Shown one piece after another: positions 33,205-41,668 of a stretch of DNA of 64,000 nucleotides. The translations under genes were made by a program, and so were the position numbers. Under the pieces are notes generated by a model. The model did not search any database. It worked only from the letters and a program-made list of their open reading frames with translations, and was not told where the DNA came from. The number at the start of each line of letters is the position of its first letter. Positions within the stretch are counted from its first letter, which is position 1. The DNA is taken from NCBI GenBank assembly GCA_944381335.1, contig CALWKT010000039.1, positions 4,151-68,150 of the forward strand, given 5' to 3'. The stretch comes from an uncultured Christensenellaceae bacterium. GTDB lineage: Bacteria; Bacillota_A; Clostridia; Christensenellales; UBA3700.

Positions 33205-34440
33205 TTATAACGCAGTCTCCGAAAGGATCTCGCCCGGCTTCTTACGGCACAGCTGTTTTCCGCTCCTGTAAGAATAAAGTACTCCCGAATGATCCCTGAC
33301 CGCCTGATAATAGTCGGGTGCGTCAATGACGACGAAATCCGCGCTTCCGCCTTCCTTTATTCCATAATCTGAAAGCCCGAGAGTTTTCGCGGCATTGTGA
33401 GTGATAAACCTGTAACTATTCATGATGTCGTCGTACCCGGTCATATGCAGAGCGTGCAGTCCGGCGTATACGACCTCTTTCAGATCTCCGTTGCCGAGAG
33501 GATACCACGGATCTCTTATGTCGTCGTGCCCGAATGACACGTTCAGCCCGTTCCCGAGCAGTTCCGGCACGCGCGTCAGACCTCTCCGCTTGGGATATCC
33601 GTCGAACCTGCCCTGAAGATTTAAATTTACAAGCGGATTGGATACGAAATTTATTCCGGAAAGTCTCAGCACCCTCATAAGTCTGCCCATATACGCTTCG
33701 CTGTAAGAATGCATCGCCGTGGTATGGCTTGCCGTGACCTTCGCGCCGTTGCCGTATTCTATCGCTTTGGCGGCAAGCGTTTCAAGTCCTCTTGAGGACT
33801 CGTCGTCCGTCTCGTCGCAGTGCACATCAAGGAACAGGTCTTTTTCCGCCGCAAGTTTCGCGGCATATCCGAGCGATTCCACCGCGTATTCCCTCGTGAA
33901 CTCGTAATGAGGTATCGCACCCACACCGTCCGCGCCGGCGTCCACCGCCTTTTCGATCAACGCCTTTGCGCCCGGATAGCTCAGGATGCCCTCCTGCGGA
34001 AAAGCTATGATCTGCAGCGTGATTTTGTCTTTTATCTCCTCTTTCAGTTCGAGAAGCGCTTCGAGCGCCGTGAGAGTCGGATCGCATACGTCAACATGCG
34101 TACGGATGTACTGCACGCCGTTCAGCATTTCCGCGCGTATCGCCTGCGCCGCGCGTTTCTTCACGTCCGCCTTCGTCAGAGTCTTTTTCCTCTCCGCCCA
34201 TATTGCTATCCCTTCGAACAGAGTGCCGCTCTTGTTGAACCTGGGTTCGCCGGCAGTCATCGTCGCGTCAAGATGGATATGGCTCTCGATCATAGGAGGC
34301 AACACCAGCTTCCCCTGAAGATCGATGACCTCCTCACCTTCAGCGTCAATGTCTTTCCCGATGCGGCAGAATACGCCGTCTTTGATCAGTATATCCTTCA
34401 ACTCAGCAGAGTTTTCTATGCATGCGTTTTTGATTATCAT
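33205..34440 (-). CDS. codA: Cytosine deaminase
   Basis: A 411-residue amidohydrolase that can be followed along the E. coli CodA sequence from end to end. Shared stretches are IESHIHLDATMTAGEPRFN (metal His pair), the SGTLFEG and WAERK segments, IRTHVDVCDPTLTALEALLE, IAFPQEGILSYPGAKAL, VGAIPHYEFTREYAVESL, VHCDETDDESSRGLETLA and SFGHDDIRDPWYPLGNGD (catalytic Asp). It converts cytosine to uracil and so feeds the pyrimidine pool. It begins 9 bases after the TIR-Sel1 gene and should be cotranscribed with it. No codB permease is adjacent. GGAGAGAAT lies before the ATG. Confidence 0.96.
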   Translation of the reverse strand: MIIKNACIENSAELKDILIKDGVFCRIGKDIDAEGEEVIDLQGKLVLPPMIESHIHLDATMTAGEPRFNKSGTLFEGIAIWAERKKTLTKADVKKRAAQAIRAEMLNGVQYIRTHVDVCDPTLTALEALLELKEEIKDKITLQIIAFPQEGILSYPGAKALIEKAVDAGADGVGAIPHYEFTREYAVESLGYAAKLAAEKDLFLDVHCDETDDESSRGLETLAAKAIEYGNGAKVTASHTTAMHSYSEAYMGRLMRVLRLSGINFVSNPLVNLNLQGRFDGYPKRRGLTRVPELLGNGLNVSFGHDDIRDPWYPLGNGDLKEVVYAGLHALHMTGYDDIMNSYRFITHNAAKTLGLSDYGIKEGGSADFVVIDAPDYYQAVRDHSGVLYSYRSGKQLCRKKPGEILSETAL

Positions 34441-34449
34441 ATTCTCTCC

Positions 34450-35520
34450 TCAGATGATGAAACTCTTGTCGTCGCTGTTGTAATAGATGTCGTAATACTT
34501 CTCAAGCGCTTCTTCGGCTTTTGTGTAACCTTTGTTTGAAGCGAGTATCCACATCGTCTTCGCCTTGATCACGTCGCGCTGACATCCGACGCCGAAGTAG
34601 TAGTTCTCCGCCAGCTTGTACTGAGCGAAAACCACGCCCTGATCTGCCGCCAGCATAAGCCAGTGATTGGCGATGATCGGGTTCTGATCGACGACCGTTC
34701 CGTTCAGATAGGCAAGCCCAAGTTTGTATTGCGACATCCCGTACCCGTTTTCCGCCGCCCTGATGTGCCAGCTTATCGCCTTGCTCAGATTCTTCTTCAC
34801 CTCGATCCCGTTGTCGTACATCCACGCCAGGCTGTACTGCGCGATCGCACAACCGTTTTCAGCCGATTTCGTATACCACTCCAGAGCCTTTGCCCAGTTT
34901 TGCTCCGTGCCGTCTCCGGCTTCGTAGCACCACGCGAGATTGTTCTGCGCCGGCGCGTGACCCATCTCCGCCGCCAGAGAAAAGCACTCGAACGCCTTGG
35001 ACAGATTCTTTCTCTCGCCGCCGCTTCCGTAATAATACTTCTTGCCCGCTTCGTAGAGCGCCTGAGCGTCTCCCTTTTCAGCCATCTTTTCTATATCGTC
35101 GCTGTCCTCGCCGCTTCCTTCGCTCGTCTTTTTCCCAAGCAAAGAAGTTATCCTGCCGATAAGCTGATCGAAAAACGACGCGTCGTCTTTGTAAACCAGA
35201 TAATGAGTACTCGCAAGGTAGTATTCCATAGCAGGGGAAAGTTTGATCTCGTCCAGCAGCACGGAAACGATTTTCTTGTTTCTCATGACCGCAGAGTTGA
35301 TCTCGTTTATCACGTGAGTGGACAGATTGGAGCTTTTCGAGACCACGACGAGAAACACCCTTGCTTCTTCGATCTGATTGATTATAGTCGCGGCGTACTG
35401 GTCGCCGTAATCGGTATTCTCGTGCGCGACCCAGTATTTCAGCCCCTCTTGGGCAAATCTCGAGCATAACTGCTTGACTTTTTCTATGTCTTTGTTGGAA
35501 TAAGAAACGAAAATATCCAT
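34450..35520 (-). CDS. TIR-domain protein with Sel1 repeats
   Basis: A 356-residue protein. The N-terminal TIR fold (about 1-125) begins MDIFVSYSNKDIEKVKQLC and contains the segment VVVSKSSNLSTHVINEI, where the final Glu matches the catalytic Glu position of NAD+-cleaving TIR domains. From about residue 150 come five or six Sel1-type repeats (KAFECFSLAAEMGHAPAQNN, KALEWYTKSAENGCAIAQYS, KAISWHIRAAENGYGMSQYK). No signal or membrane segment is seen, so the product is cytoplasmic. Bacterial TIR proteins serve in antiphage defence or as signalling adaptors. It leads an operon with cytosine deaminase. Confidence 0.88.
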   Translation of the reverse strand: MDIFVSYSNKDIEKVKQLCSRFAQEGLKYWVAHENTDYGDQYAATIINQIEEARVFLVVVSKSSNLSTHVINEINSAVMRNKKIVSVLLDEIKLSPAMEYYLASTHYLVYKDDASFFDQLIGRITSLLGKKTSEGSGEDSDDIEKMAEKGDAQALYEAGKKYYYGSGGERKNLSKAFECFSLAAEMGHAPAQNNLAWCYEAGDGTEQNWAKALEWYTKSAENGCAIAQYSLAWMYDNGIEVKKNLSKAISWHIRAAENGYGMSQYKLGLAYLNGTVVDQNPIIANHWLMLAADQGVVFAQYKLAENYYFGVGCQRDVIKAKTMWILASNKGYTKAEEALEKYYDIYYNSDDKSFII

Positions 35521-35549
35521 AGTCTTTCCTCTTTGTCGAATATAAAAAT

Positions 35550-35578
35550 ATTATACCACTACGGCGCGCAGTTTGCAA
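35550..35578 (-). promoter_or_regulatory. Promoter of the TIR-Sel1/codA operon
   Basis: Minus strand TTGCAA, 17 bases, TATAAT. The start of transcription should lie near 35543, with AGAGGAAAG as ribosome site before the ATG. Confidence 0.78.
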
Positions 35579-35662
35579 TATAACCCACAAGTTTGTTTAT
35601 GTTTTTAAGCGCCGAAAAGAAAATTATCGCGCCGTCCGCTGTTTCTCCGCCGGCATGACAAT

Positions 35663-35690
35663 GAAAAGCCGCGGCGTACAGCCGCGGCGA
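35663..35690 (-). terminator. Probable terminator of the small membrane protein gene
   Basis: Two copies of the self-complementary GCCGCGGC (35667-35674 and 35680-35687) form an 8-bp stem with loop GTACA, followed on the minus strand by TTTTCATTG. The T run is short. Confidence 0.55.
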
Positions 35691-35762
35691 AATAACCTTT
35701 TCAATCTTTACGATCAGCGTTTTACATTTAACTACGCGGGCATAATCCGCTTTCGCTCAAAG

Positions 35763-36020
35763 TCACGCTTCCTTTGGAGACTGCGCCTCTCCCGCTGACG
35801 CGGAAAGAAGCGAATTGATCCTGCTTTGCATTATCACACTTCCGATAAGCGGTGAGAAAGCCGCAAACAGAACAGTGCCGGCATTCATCGCGCGAGTCCC
35901 GTAGCCGAGCTTCTTTTCTTCTGCAAAAATTTGGTGCCCGTGTCTGTAATACCAGTAAATATAGAAGAAAGGCAGGATGATGTAAAGCACGGTTTCAAGC
36001 ACGGTAAACACCTTCTTCAC
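35763..36020 (-). CDS. Small two-span membrane protein
   Basis: An 85-residue protein with two hydrophobic segments, VLETVLYIILPFFYIYWYY (about 7-25) and AGTVLFAAFSPLIGSVIM (about 47-64), joined by a basic, Lys/His-containing loop. The start codon is GTG and no strong ribosome site is seen, which lowers confidence. A TATAAT box lies near 36083-36088 on the minus strand. It stands alone between the TIR/codA operon and the polysaccharide cluster. Function is unknown. Confidence 0.6.
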   Translation of the reverse strand: MKKVFTVLETVLYIILPFFYIYWYYRHGHQIFAEEKKLGYGTRAMNAGTVLFAAFSPLIGSVIMQSRINSLLSASAGEAQSPKEA

Positions 36021-36205
36021 GCCGCGTTTACCGTTGAATCGCCCGGTTTATTCTGCACCTCGGCAACTCCCGGGTCCACGACGTTATTATACCATCCGTT
36101 TCACCCGTTCAGCCACCTACCGGACCCACTCAATTTGTAAACCGTCGGTTGCGAAATCCGGATAATTCGACAGATTTATCTCTGAAGGAGGATGCCGCAC
36201 CAATA

Positions 36206-36236
36206 CAAAAATCGGGCCGCCATAACAGCCCGATAA
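36206..36236 (-). terminator. Terminator of the polysaccharide operon
   Basis: On the minus strand ATCGGGC and GCCCGAT pair around a ten-base loop, followed by TTTTTG. It begins about 8 bases after the last glycosyltransferase gene. Confidence 0.8.
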
Positions 36237-36242
36237 ACCCCA

Positions 36243-37259
36243 TTATTTTACGCCTTTCATTCTTGCGTAAGTTTTAGCCATAATGCCGTACGTAAAATAA
36301 AGTTTGTGGTAAACAAGCCACGCCTTGAGCTTTACGACTTTTCCACAAGTAGCCGACACTTTAAGATATTGCTTATATGCCGTCTTATTGTTTGACTCTT
36401 TCCAATAAGGTTTGGAACAAAGCTTTTTGATCTCTTTTACATAATGTTTTTCTGTCCCGACTATTGAATTTATCAACATTATCAAAAACTCAAAACGGGA
36501 AGAATACATTATATCTTCATTACCGGTTTCCTTTAAATAATTTTCAGCATATTCACAAAAAATTTGAGACGATTCTACAAAATTATCTCTGTTCCTATAC
36601 TTTTTTGCATAAGCAAAAGGAACACTATGAAAATTTACGTTGTAATATAAATATTCATCTAACAATTCTTTTTTTTGAGATCTCTTCAAACATTCTAACA
36701 TGTAAACACGATCCTCATCATGTGTCATGGCTTCGTTAAAACGTACATCTCTCAAAAGTTCGGATTTATATAACGTACGTATTGGCCCGCCTCTGACATT
36801 TTCAGATCCGCTATAAAATAAATATCTTGTATCATTATCTCTTATAACTTTCCCAATATTTTTTTCTATTGATTTAGTTATATTTCCGCAAAATACACTA
36901 TTAATCAAAAAGAAAACCATATCCGCGCCAGTTTCAAGCGCTTTATTAAAACACTTTTCATATGTCGTAACGTCCAGATAATCGTCGCTGTCTACAAAAG
37001 CGTAGTACTGTCCCGTCATAACGCTTAACCCAAAATTTCTTGCTTTGGAAACGCCTTTTTCTGACACAAACACTTTAACTCGCTCGTCTTTGGCGGCATA
37101 TTCTTTACACATTTCCAGCGACCTGTCTGTAGACCCGTTTTCCACAAGTATTATTTCAAGATTTTTATACGTTTGATTTATTATGCTTTCCACGCAGCAA
37201 TCTAATGTCTTTTCAGCATTATAAACAGGAACGATAACACTTATTTTGATTTCTTCCAT
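36243..37259 (-). CDS. Family 2 glycosyltransferase
   Basis: A 338-residue GT2 enzyme with the GT-A fold. The N-terminal SVIVPVYNAEKTLDCCVESI is followed by ILVENGSTDRSLEMCKEY and the metal-binding DXD in YAFVDSDDYLDVTTY (about 90-104). The C-terminal 120 residues are basic and helical, with no membrane spans. It transfers an activated sugar to the growing repeat unit on the cytoplasmic face. It is the last gene of the cluster, AT-rich in codon use. ATG at 37259, with AAAGGG upstream, is preferred over a GTG nine bases earlier. Confidence 0.9.
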   Translation of the reverse strand: MEEIKISVIVPVYNAEKTLDCCVESIINQTYKNLEIILVENGSTDRSLEMCKEYAAKDERVKVFVSEKGVSKARNFGLSVMTGQYYAFVDSDDYLDVTTYEKCFNKALETGADMVFFLINSVFCGNITKSIEKNIGKVIRDNDTRYLFYSGSENVRGGPIRTLYKSELLRDVRFNEAMTHDEDRVYMLECLKRSQKKELLDEYLYYNVNFHSVPFAYAKKYRNRDNFVESSQIFCEYAENYLKETGNEDIMYSSRFEFLIMLINSIVGTEKHYVKEIKKLCSKPYWKESNNKTAYKQYLKVSATCGKVVKLKAWLVYHKLYFTYGIMAKTYARMKGVK

Positions 37260-37274
37260 TGTATTCACCCTTTA

Positions 37275-37667
37275 CTATTTATTTTCTCCAAGGTCTTTTT
37301 TGATCTGAGTAGTCGATATTTCGGGCGTACGCGGCAGATAGACCACCTCGCAATAATCTTTCAGAAAATCGAACTTGCCTTTCCAGTCGTCGCCCATCAC
37401 GAAAACGTCGACCTTGAATTCTTTGACGTCGCTTATCTTCTGCTCCCAGCTGTTTTCCTCAATTACCAGGTCCACACACCTGAGCGCCTCAAGCATCTTT
37501 TTGCGTTCATTGAACGAAAAATAGCACTTCTTGCCCTTGAGAGAGTTGAACTCGTCCGTCGACAGTCCGACGATCAGATAATCCCCCATCGCCTTTGCCC
37601 TCTGCAAAAGATTTATGTGTCCATAATGCAACAGATCGTAAGTGCCGTATGTTATTACTTTTTTCAT
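37275..37667 (-). CDS. tagD: Glycerol-3-phosphate cytidylyltransferase
   Basis: A 130-residue enzyme that makes CDP-glycerol from glycerol 3-phosphate and CTP. The signature HxGH is in VITYGTYDLLHYGHINLLQR (residues 4-23), and ISTTQIKKDL near the C-terminus is the ISTT[KR]-like motif. RKKMLEALRCVD and VMGDDWKGKFD are also typical. Length matches TagD/TarD. It supplies the donor for the CDP-glycerol-type transferase encoded two genes upstream in the operon (39363-40499). Its codon use and GC content are closer to the chromosome than its immediate neighbours. Confidence 0.95.
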   Translation of the reverse strand: MKKVITYGTYDLLHYGHINLLQRAKAMGDYLIVGLSTDEFNSLKGKKCYFSFNERKKMLEALRCVDLVIEENSWEQKISDVKEFKVDVFVMGDDWKGKFDFLKDYCEVVYLPRTPEISTTQIKKDLGENK

Positions 37668-37710
37668 TTTTTGTCTCCTTCTAACATTAATAAAATAGCA
37701 TTTTTATATT

Positions 37711-39333
37711 TTAACTGTCTTTGTTATTCTCGCTTCCTTCGTCTTTTTTATTCTCTTCAGACCCTTCCTGCTGATTATCGTCCCGGACATTGACGTCTTC
37801 CGGCGATCCGGTCTCCGCAACAGGCGCGTTTTTCTTTGTCATACGATTTTTGACCGCTTTTGTAACCATGCTTAAAATCTCTTTTATTTCCTTTATGTTC
37901 AGCACTATTACCGCCGCTATTGAAACCAGAGCGAAGATCCATTTCAAACTGATATTGATAGTATATACCACTGCAACAATTATGTTGAGCAAGTAAAGCA
38001 AGGCAAATTTTAGCCAGTTAATATTAAGCTTAACGAGTTTCTTCGCATAGAAAATTCTCGAAATAAAAATTGCGTTATAACTCAGGAAAAATGCGCCGAT
38101 AGCGACGTAAACGACGTATTCCAGTCCGACGTATTTTGCCACTACAGGTATTCCGACCAAGCACAATAACAAATTCGCTCCCGCACCAATCAAAGTCGTA
38201 ATCATAGCGTAAACAGTTTTGTAATATGCGCCGAAAAACGCCCCAAAGAAAGAGGAAAAGCATCCCGCAACCGCACCCATTATAAGAAGCGGAGAATATG
38301 TCCAACCGCTGTAAAAATCCCCCTTCAACAAAAGTTTAGACACATAAGGCAAAACGAGCATCAGACATGCCGTAGCCATGAATATTACAGGAGAATAAAA
38401 TCTGAATACCTTACTGTAAAACTCATTATGATCGCTACTCTCTTTTTCCTGTGAAGAAGACAACGACCAAGCCTGTAAAAATATAGAACTGGCAACGTTT
38501 ATCAATGAAGGCAATTTACTTGTAGCCGTATAAACGCCTGAAACGGCCCACGCCTGATCGTAAAGTTCCTGACTACCTGAAAGCCCTGCAATGGCTACAA
38601 CCGACAAGTAAACCATTAAATATTTGCTGGAAGTCTGTACTATCCACCAACTTATATTATTCCATACGTTCGGCACAGAATATTTCAACATCTGTTTTAA
38701 TTTGAAGCCGTTAAACGCTGAAATTTTAAAATATTTTAATGGATTTACAAGTATAGACAAAAATATTATACCTACAATCGGAGCCGAAATCAAAGCAATA
38801 ATGTAACCGTAAATCCCCATTCCCCCAAATATAATCAACAGATACGCCAATAAAAGCATAACTGCGCTTTCCAAAATACTTGACGTAGCATATACAACCG
38901 TCTTTCCTATTCCTCTCGTAAACTCTGACAGAAGATTTTTCACGCATCTGAACGCAAATAACGGTATAAGGAGTAACATAAAAGTTTCACCATACAGCGA
39001 TCCTGAGCCGTGCATTATAAAATAAAAAATCAGATCGCCGGCAGAAAATACCGCTACACCGATCAAAACGACCGAAAGCGAATTCGTAATTATATCTTCA
39101 GGGGTATGTCTTTTATCCACCGAGAATCTAAACAACGCTTCCGCAAGTCCAAGCGTAAATAACGGCATGAACAAATCCTGCAAAGTAACTACTGTGTTTT
39201 CAACAATGCCGTACTGACTTTCAAGAAGATATTTTGTAAGAAGCGGAAGAATAAAAAATTGCGCCGCTTTTACGGTGAGATTTCCAAAAGCAAATATTAT
39301 TGAGTTGGATAGCAATCTTTTATATTTATTCAT
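37711..39333 (-). CDS. wzx: Polysaccharide flippase (Wzx/MATE-like)
   Basis: A 540-residue membrane protein with about 14 hydrophobic spans of the polysaccharide_synt/MOP family. It starts NKYKRLLSNSIIFAFGNLTV, the usual amphipathic entry helix with Lys/Arg, and keeps a conserved N-terminal segment KAAQFFILPLLTKYLLESQY. The last 60 residues are hydrophilic and rich in Glu, Asp and Asn (EDVNVRDDNQQEGSEENKKD), an unusual cytoplasmic tail. It should flip the undecaprenyl-linked repeat unit to the outside. It pairs with the EpsG-like polymerases of the same operon. Confidence 0.92.
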   Translation of the reverse strand: MNKYKRLLSNSIIFAFGNLTVKAAQFFILPLLTKYLLESQYGIVENTVVTLQDLFMPLFTLGLAEALFRFSVDKRHTPEDIITNSLSVVLIGVAVFSAGDLIFYFIMHGSGSLYGETFMLLLIPLFAFRCVKNLLSEFTRGIGKTVVYATSSILESAVMLLLAYLLIIFGGMGIYGYIIALISAPIVGIIFLSILVNPLKYFKISAFNGFKLKQMLKYSVPNVWNNISWWIVQTSSKYLMVYLSVVAIAGLSGSQELYDQAWAVSGVYTATSKLPSLINVASSIFLQAWSLSSSQEKESSDHNEFYSKVFRFYSPVIFMATACLMLVLPYVSKLLLKGDFYSGWTYSPLLIMGAVAGCFSSFFGAFFGAYYKTVYAMITTLIGAGANLLLCLVGIPVVAKYVGLEYVVYVAIGAFFLSYNAIFISRIFYAKKLVKLNINWLKFALLYLLNIIVAVVYTINISLKWIFALVSIAAVIVLNIKEIKEILSMVTKAVKNRMTKKNAPVAETGSPEDVNVRDDNQQEGSEENKKDEGSENNKDS

Positions 39334-39362
39334 AAGTATTTCATTTAAACCACAATATCAGT

Positions 39363-40499
39363 TTATTTCACTATGCCTACAAAATCAAGTATTTTTTTAC
39401 AGAACCCCCCGCTTTGATCGGCGTTGACCAAATCGTTTATGCGTTTTCTTTCCTCTTTCCAATCGTCCTTTCCGACTAAGATACCGTCGATAAAACTTTT
39501 CAATTCTTCAACGTTTTGTATTTTTTCTCCGGGCATATAATCGAGTGGATTGTCGACGACGAAACCCCTGTTTCCGCCATACTCTCCAATATCGTCTACG
39601 ACAAATCCTATCGGTTTCTGAGTCAATAAAAAGTCAAAATATATGGATGAATAATCTGTTATCAATAAATCGGTATTTGCAACAAGATCGTACAACAATA
39701 CGTTTTTTGCCGACAAGTCGTTATTTTTCATCACCCTGATGTTAGTAAGTTTTACCTTATTTAACATTTCAATGTCATCCTGAGCCGGATGCGGTTTTAT
39801 AATAAACAAACAATTCTTTTCGTTTAAATATCTGTCAAATTCTACAAGAGATCGTTCGGTAAACAACGGAAAATCATTTTCCGAATCGCTGATACCCCAT
39901 TCAGAAGATCTCCTGAATGTAGGCATATATAATACGATTTTAGAATATGATTTTTTTATTATACCGAATGTACTCAAGACATCAATATTATCGAAAAACG
40001 CGTCGCAACGAGGATATCCGCCGATATAAAATTGATTATCTTTATACCCGAAACACTCCTTGAAATAATTTTTTGCAAAATCACTTGTTGCTAAAATATA
40101 TTTTGCGTTTTTATAGTACATGTCATCATGCTTTCCCAGACGTTTCAATGCCGTGCCATGCCAAATATCAAAGACCTCCTGTCTTTTGGGCGGATTATTA
40201 TACATTTTCCCCCATCCCCAACAATGAAAAACATACTTGGACGTAAGAACATGAAAAGCACCGGCAGAGGCACTCAAAACAGGTGTGACGTTTTTTACTC
40301 CGATATACGGTTTTATATCGTCTTCATTAGAAAATATCAAATATATTTTATATTTTTCGTTATATCTGTTATCGATCAAATGTCGAATTAGCGCATGTTG
40401 ATTCGCTTCGCACTTACTTCTGCCGTATAGCGCTATCTTGTATTTTGATTTTGGCAATATTTTGTTAAGCAATGTAATGATCTTGTTTATCGTTCTCAT
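39363..40499 (-). CDS. CDP-glycerol/CDP-ribitol glycerophosphotransferase family protein
   Basis: A 378-residue member of the TagB/TagF GT-B family, which transfers polyol phosphate from a CDP donor. Recognisable pieces are DIWHGTALKRLGKHD, the donor-site motif LFIIKPHPAQDD and the C-terminal LLITDYSSIYFDFLLTQKPI, with the Ser/Asp residues that bind the CDP phosphates. Start at MRTINKIITLLNK with GGAG ahead is preferred. A TTG start 15 codons upstream would overlap the upstream gene. With tagD in the operon, glycerol phosphate is the likely group, but ribitol phosphate from the fusion enzyme at 44.5 kb is possible. Confidence 0.9.
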   Translation of the reverse strand: MRTINKIITLLNKILPKSKYKIALYGRSKCEANQHALIRHLIDNRYNEKYKIYLIFSNEDDIKPYIGVKNVTPVLSASAGAFHVLTSKYVFHCWGWGKMYNNPPKRQEVFDIWHGTALKRLGKHDDMYYKNAKYILATSDFAKNYFKECFGYKDNQFYIGGYPRCDAFFDNIDVLSTFGIIKKSYSKIVLYMPTFRRSSEWGISDSENDFPLFTERSLVEFDRYLNEKNCLFIIKPHPAQDDIEMLNKVKLTNIRVMKNNDLSAKNVLLYDLVANTDLLITDYSSIYFDFLLTQKPIGFVVDDIGEYGGNRGFVVDNPLDYMPGEKIQNVEELKSFIDGILVGKDDWKEERKRINDLVNADQSGGFCKKILDFVGIVK

Positions 40500-40531
40500 C
40501 TTTATCTCCAATAGTTTTTCTGTATCTTTGT

Positions 40532-41668
40532 TTAAATCTGCCAAAAGAACGTATATGGATATATTCTATTCCAGTTTGGTCTGTATTTTAAAACAATGAT
40601 CAAATACATAGCGAGCATCAAAGTTATACCGAATACAATTAGCATTTTGTATTTGGAATTTGTTTTTGTCAATGCATTAGGCAAAAACAACACTGCAAAC
40701 ACTGTAAAATACAGAACTATTCTATCTACGAGATTAATCTTGTATCCCAATATCATTCCGGCAAAAGCAATGAAAGCTATCCACAATTGCAGATTTTTCT
40801 CATTTTCTGCAGTCAAAGTGCTTTCCTCCACTATCACGCTTTGTTTGTCTCGATTCAACACAAACCATATTATCACAAAAAAGATTAAATTGCAAAACAA
40901 GTTGAATGACACCGCAAGCCAACCGCTTCCCACATATGCGCTGTCAAAATAGTGTGCATAACTTGGTGCCAACACTATGCAAACTTTATAAAGCAAATCT
41001 GTAAAAGCACACAATGAGCATAACAAAATTATTATAAACGCCAACCATTTATTAAACTTAATATGCGGAAGAATTGGCAGGATTAGCAACAAAATTGCAC
41101 TTGAATGAAATAAAAATGCAACCAATATCCATATCATTGCTCTTATGCAATGTTTGTTCATTATCCTGTCAAATGCTACAAAAACAAAAGCAATCGCCAA
41201 TTGCTGTCTTATCATCGTTAATGTCGCTCCGTACATAAGAAAGAAAAACAAAACAAGTGTAAAAGCATAATCTTTACTGTGTTTTTTAAAAAACCATATA
41301 AATATCAGATAATAAATCGATGAAGTTACAATTAATACCCACTGCGGATTGTGGGTAAATAATCCGATAAATTTATTCAGATATAAATATCCCTTTTCAA
41401 ACCTTGTAACATTAATATAGTCAGGATCAGAAATGACCATATTAAATATTCTGATATATTCTTTTGTATCGTTTCCCACCTCAGAACTTCTAAGCGCAGC
41501 AAGGCACATCATAACCAGTAACACGGTTATCATGACAATGCCGTTATCTTTTTTTGTACTTTTCCCAAAGCATATCTGTATGTTTGTTCCTGCTATTTTC
41601 TTTGATATCGACCATTGCCAAATCGCCATAATCAAGACAAAAGCAGTCATCAACAATAAATGCGTCAT
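40532..41668 (-). CDS. EpsG-like polysaccharide polymerase (first copy)
   Basis: A 378-residue membrane protein with about 10-11 spans, of the EpsG/Wzy type. The family motif region RSSEVGNDTKEYIRIFN near residue 60 is followed by FEKGYLYLNKFIGLFTHNPQ, and TMIRQQLAIAFVFVAFDRI is the conserved R-Q-Q-[LI]-A segment. It should join repeat units outside the membrane. A second, clearly related gene lies at 43354-44487. It overlaps the upstream glycosyltransferase gene by 4 bases. Base composition is very AT-rich. Confidence 0.88.
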   Translation of the reverse strand: MTHLLLMTAFVLIMAIWQWSISKKIAGTNIQICFGKSTKKDNGIVMITVLLVMMCLAALRSSEVGNDTKEYIRIFNMVISDPDYINVTRFEKGYLYLNKFIGLFTHNPQWVLIVTSSIYYLIFIWFFKKHSKDYAFTLVLFFFLMYGATLTMIRQQLAIAFVFVAFDRIMNKHCIRAMIWILVAFLFHSSAILLLILPILPHIKFNKWLAFIIILLCSLCAFTDLLYKVCIVLAPSYAHYFDSAYVGSGWLAVSFNLFCNLIFFVIIWFVLNRDKQSVIVEESTLTAENEKNLQLWIAFIAFAGMILGYKINLVDRIVLYFTVFAVLFLPNALTKTNSKYKMLIVFGITLMLAMYLIIVLKYRPNWNRIYPYTFFWQI

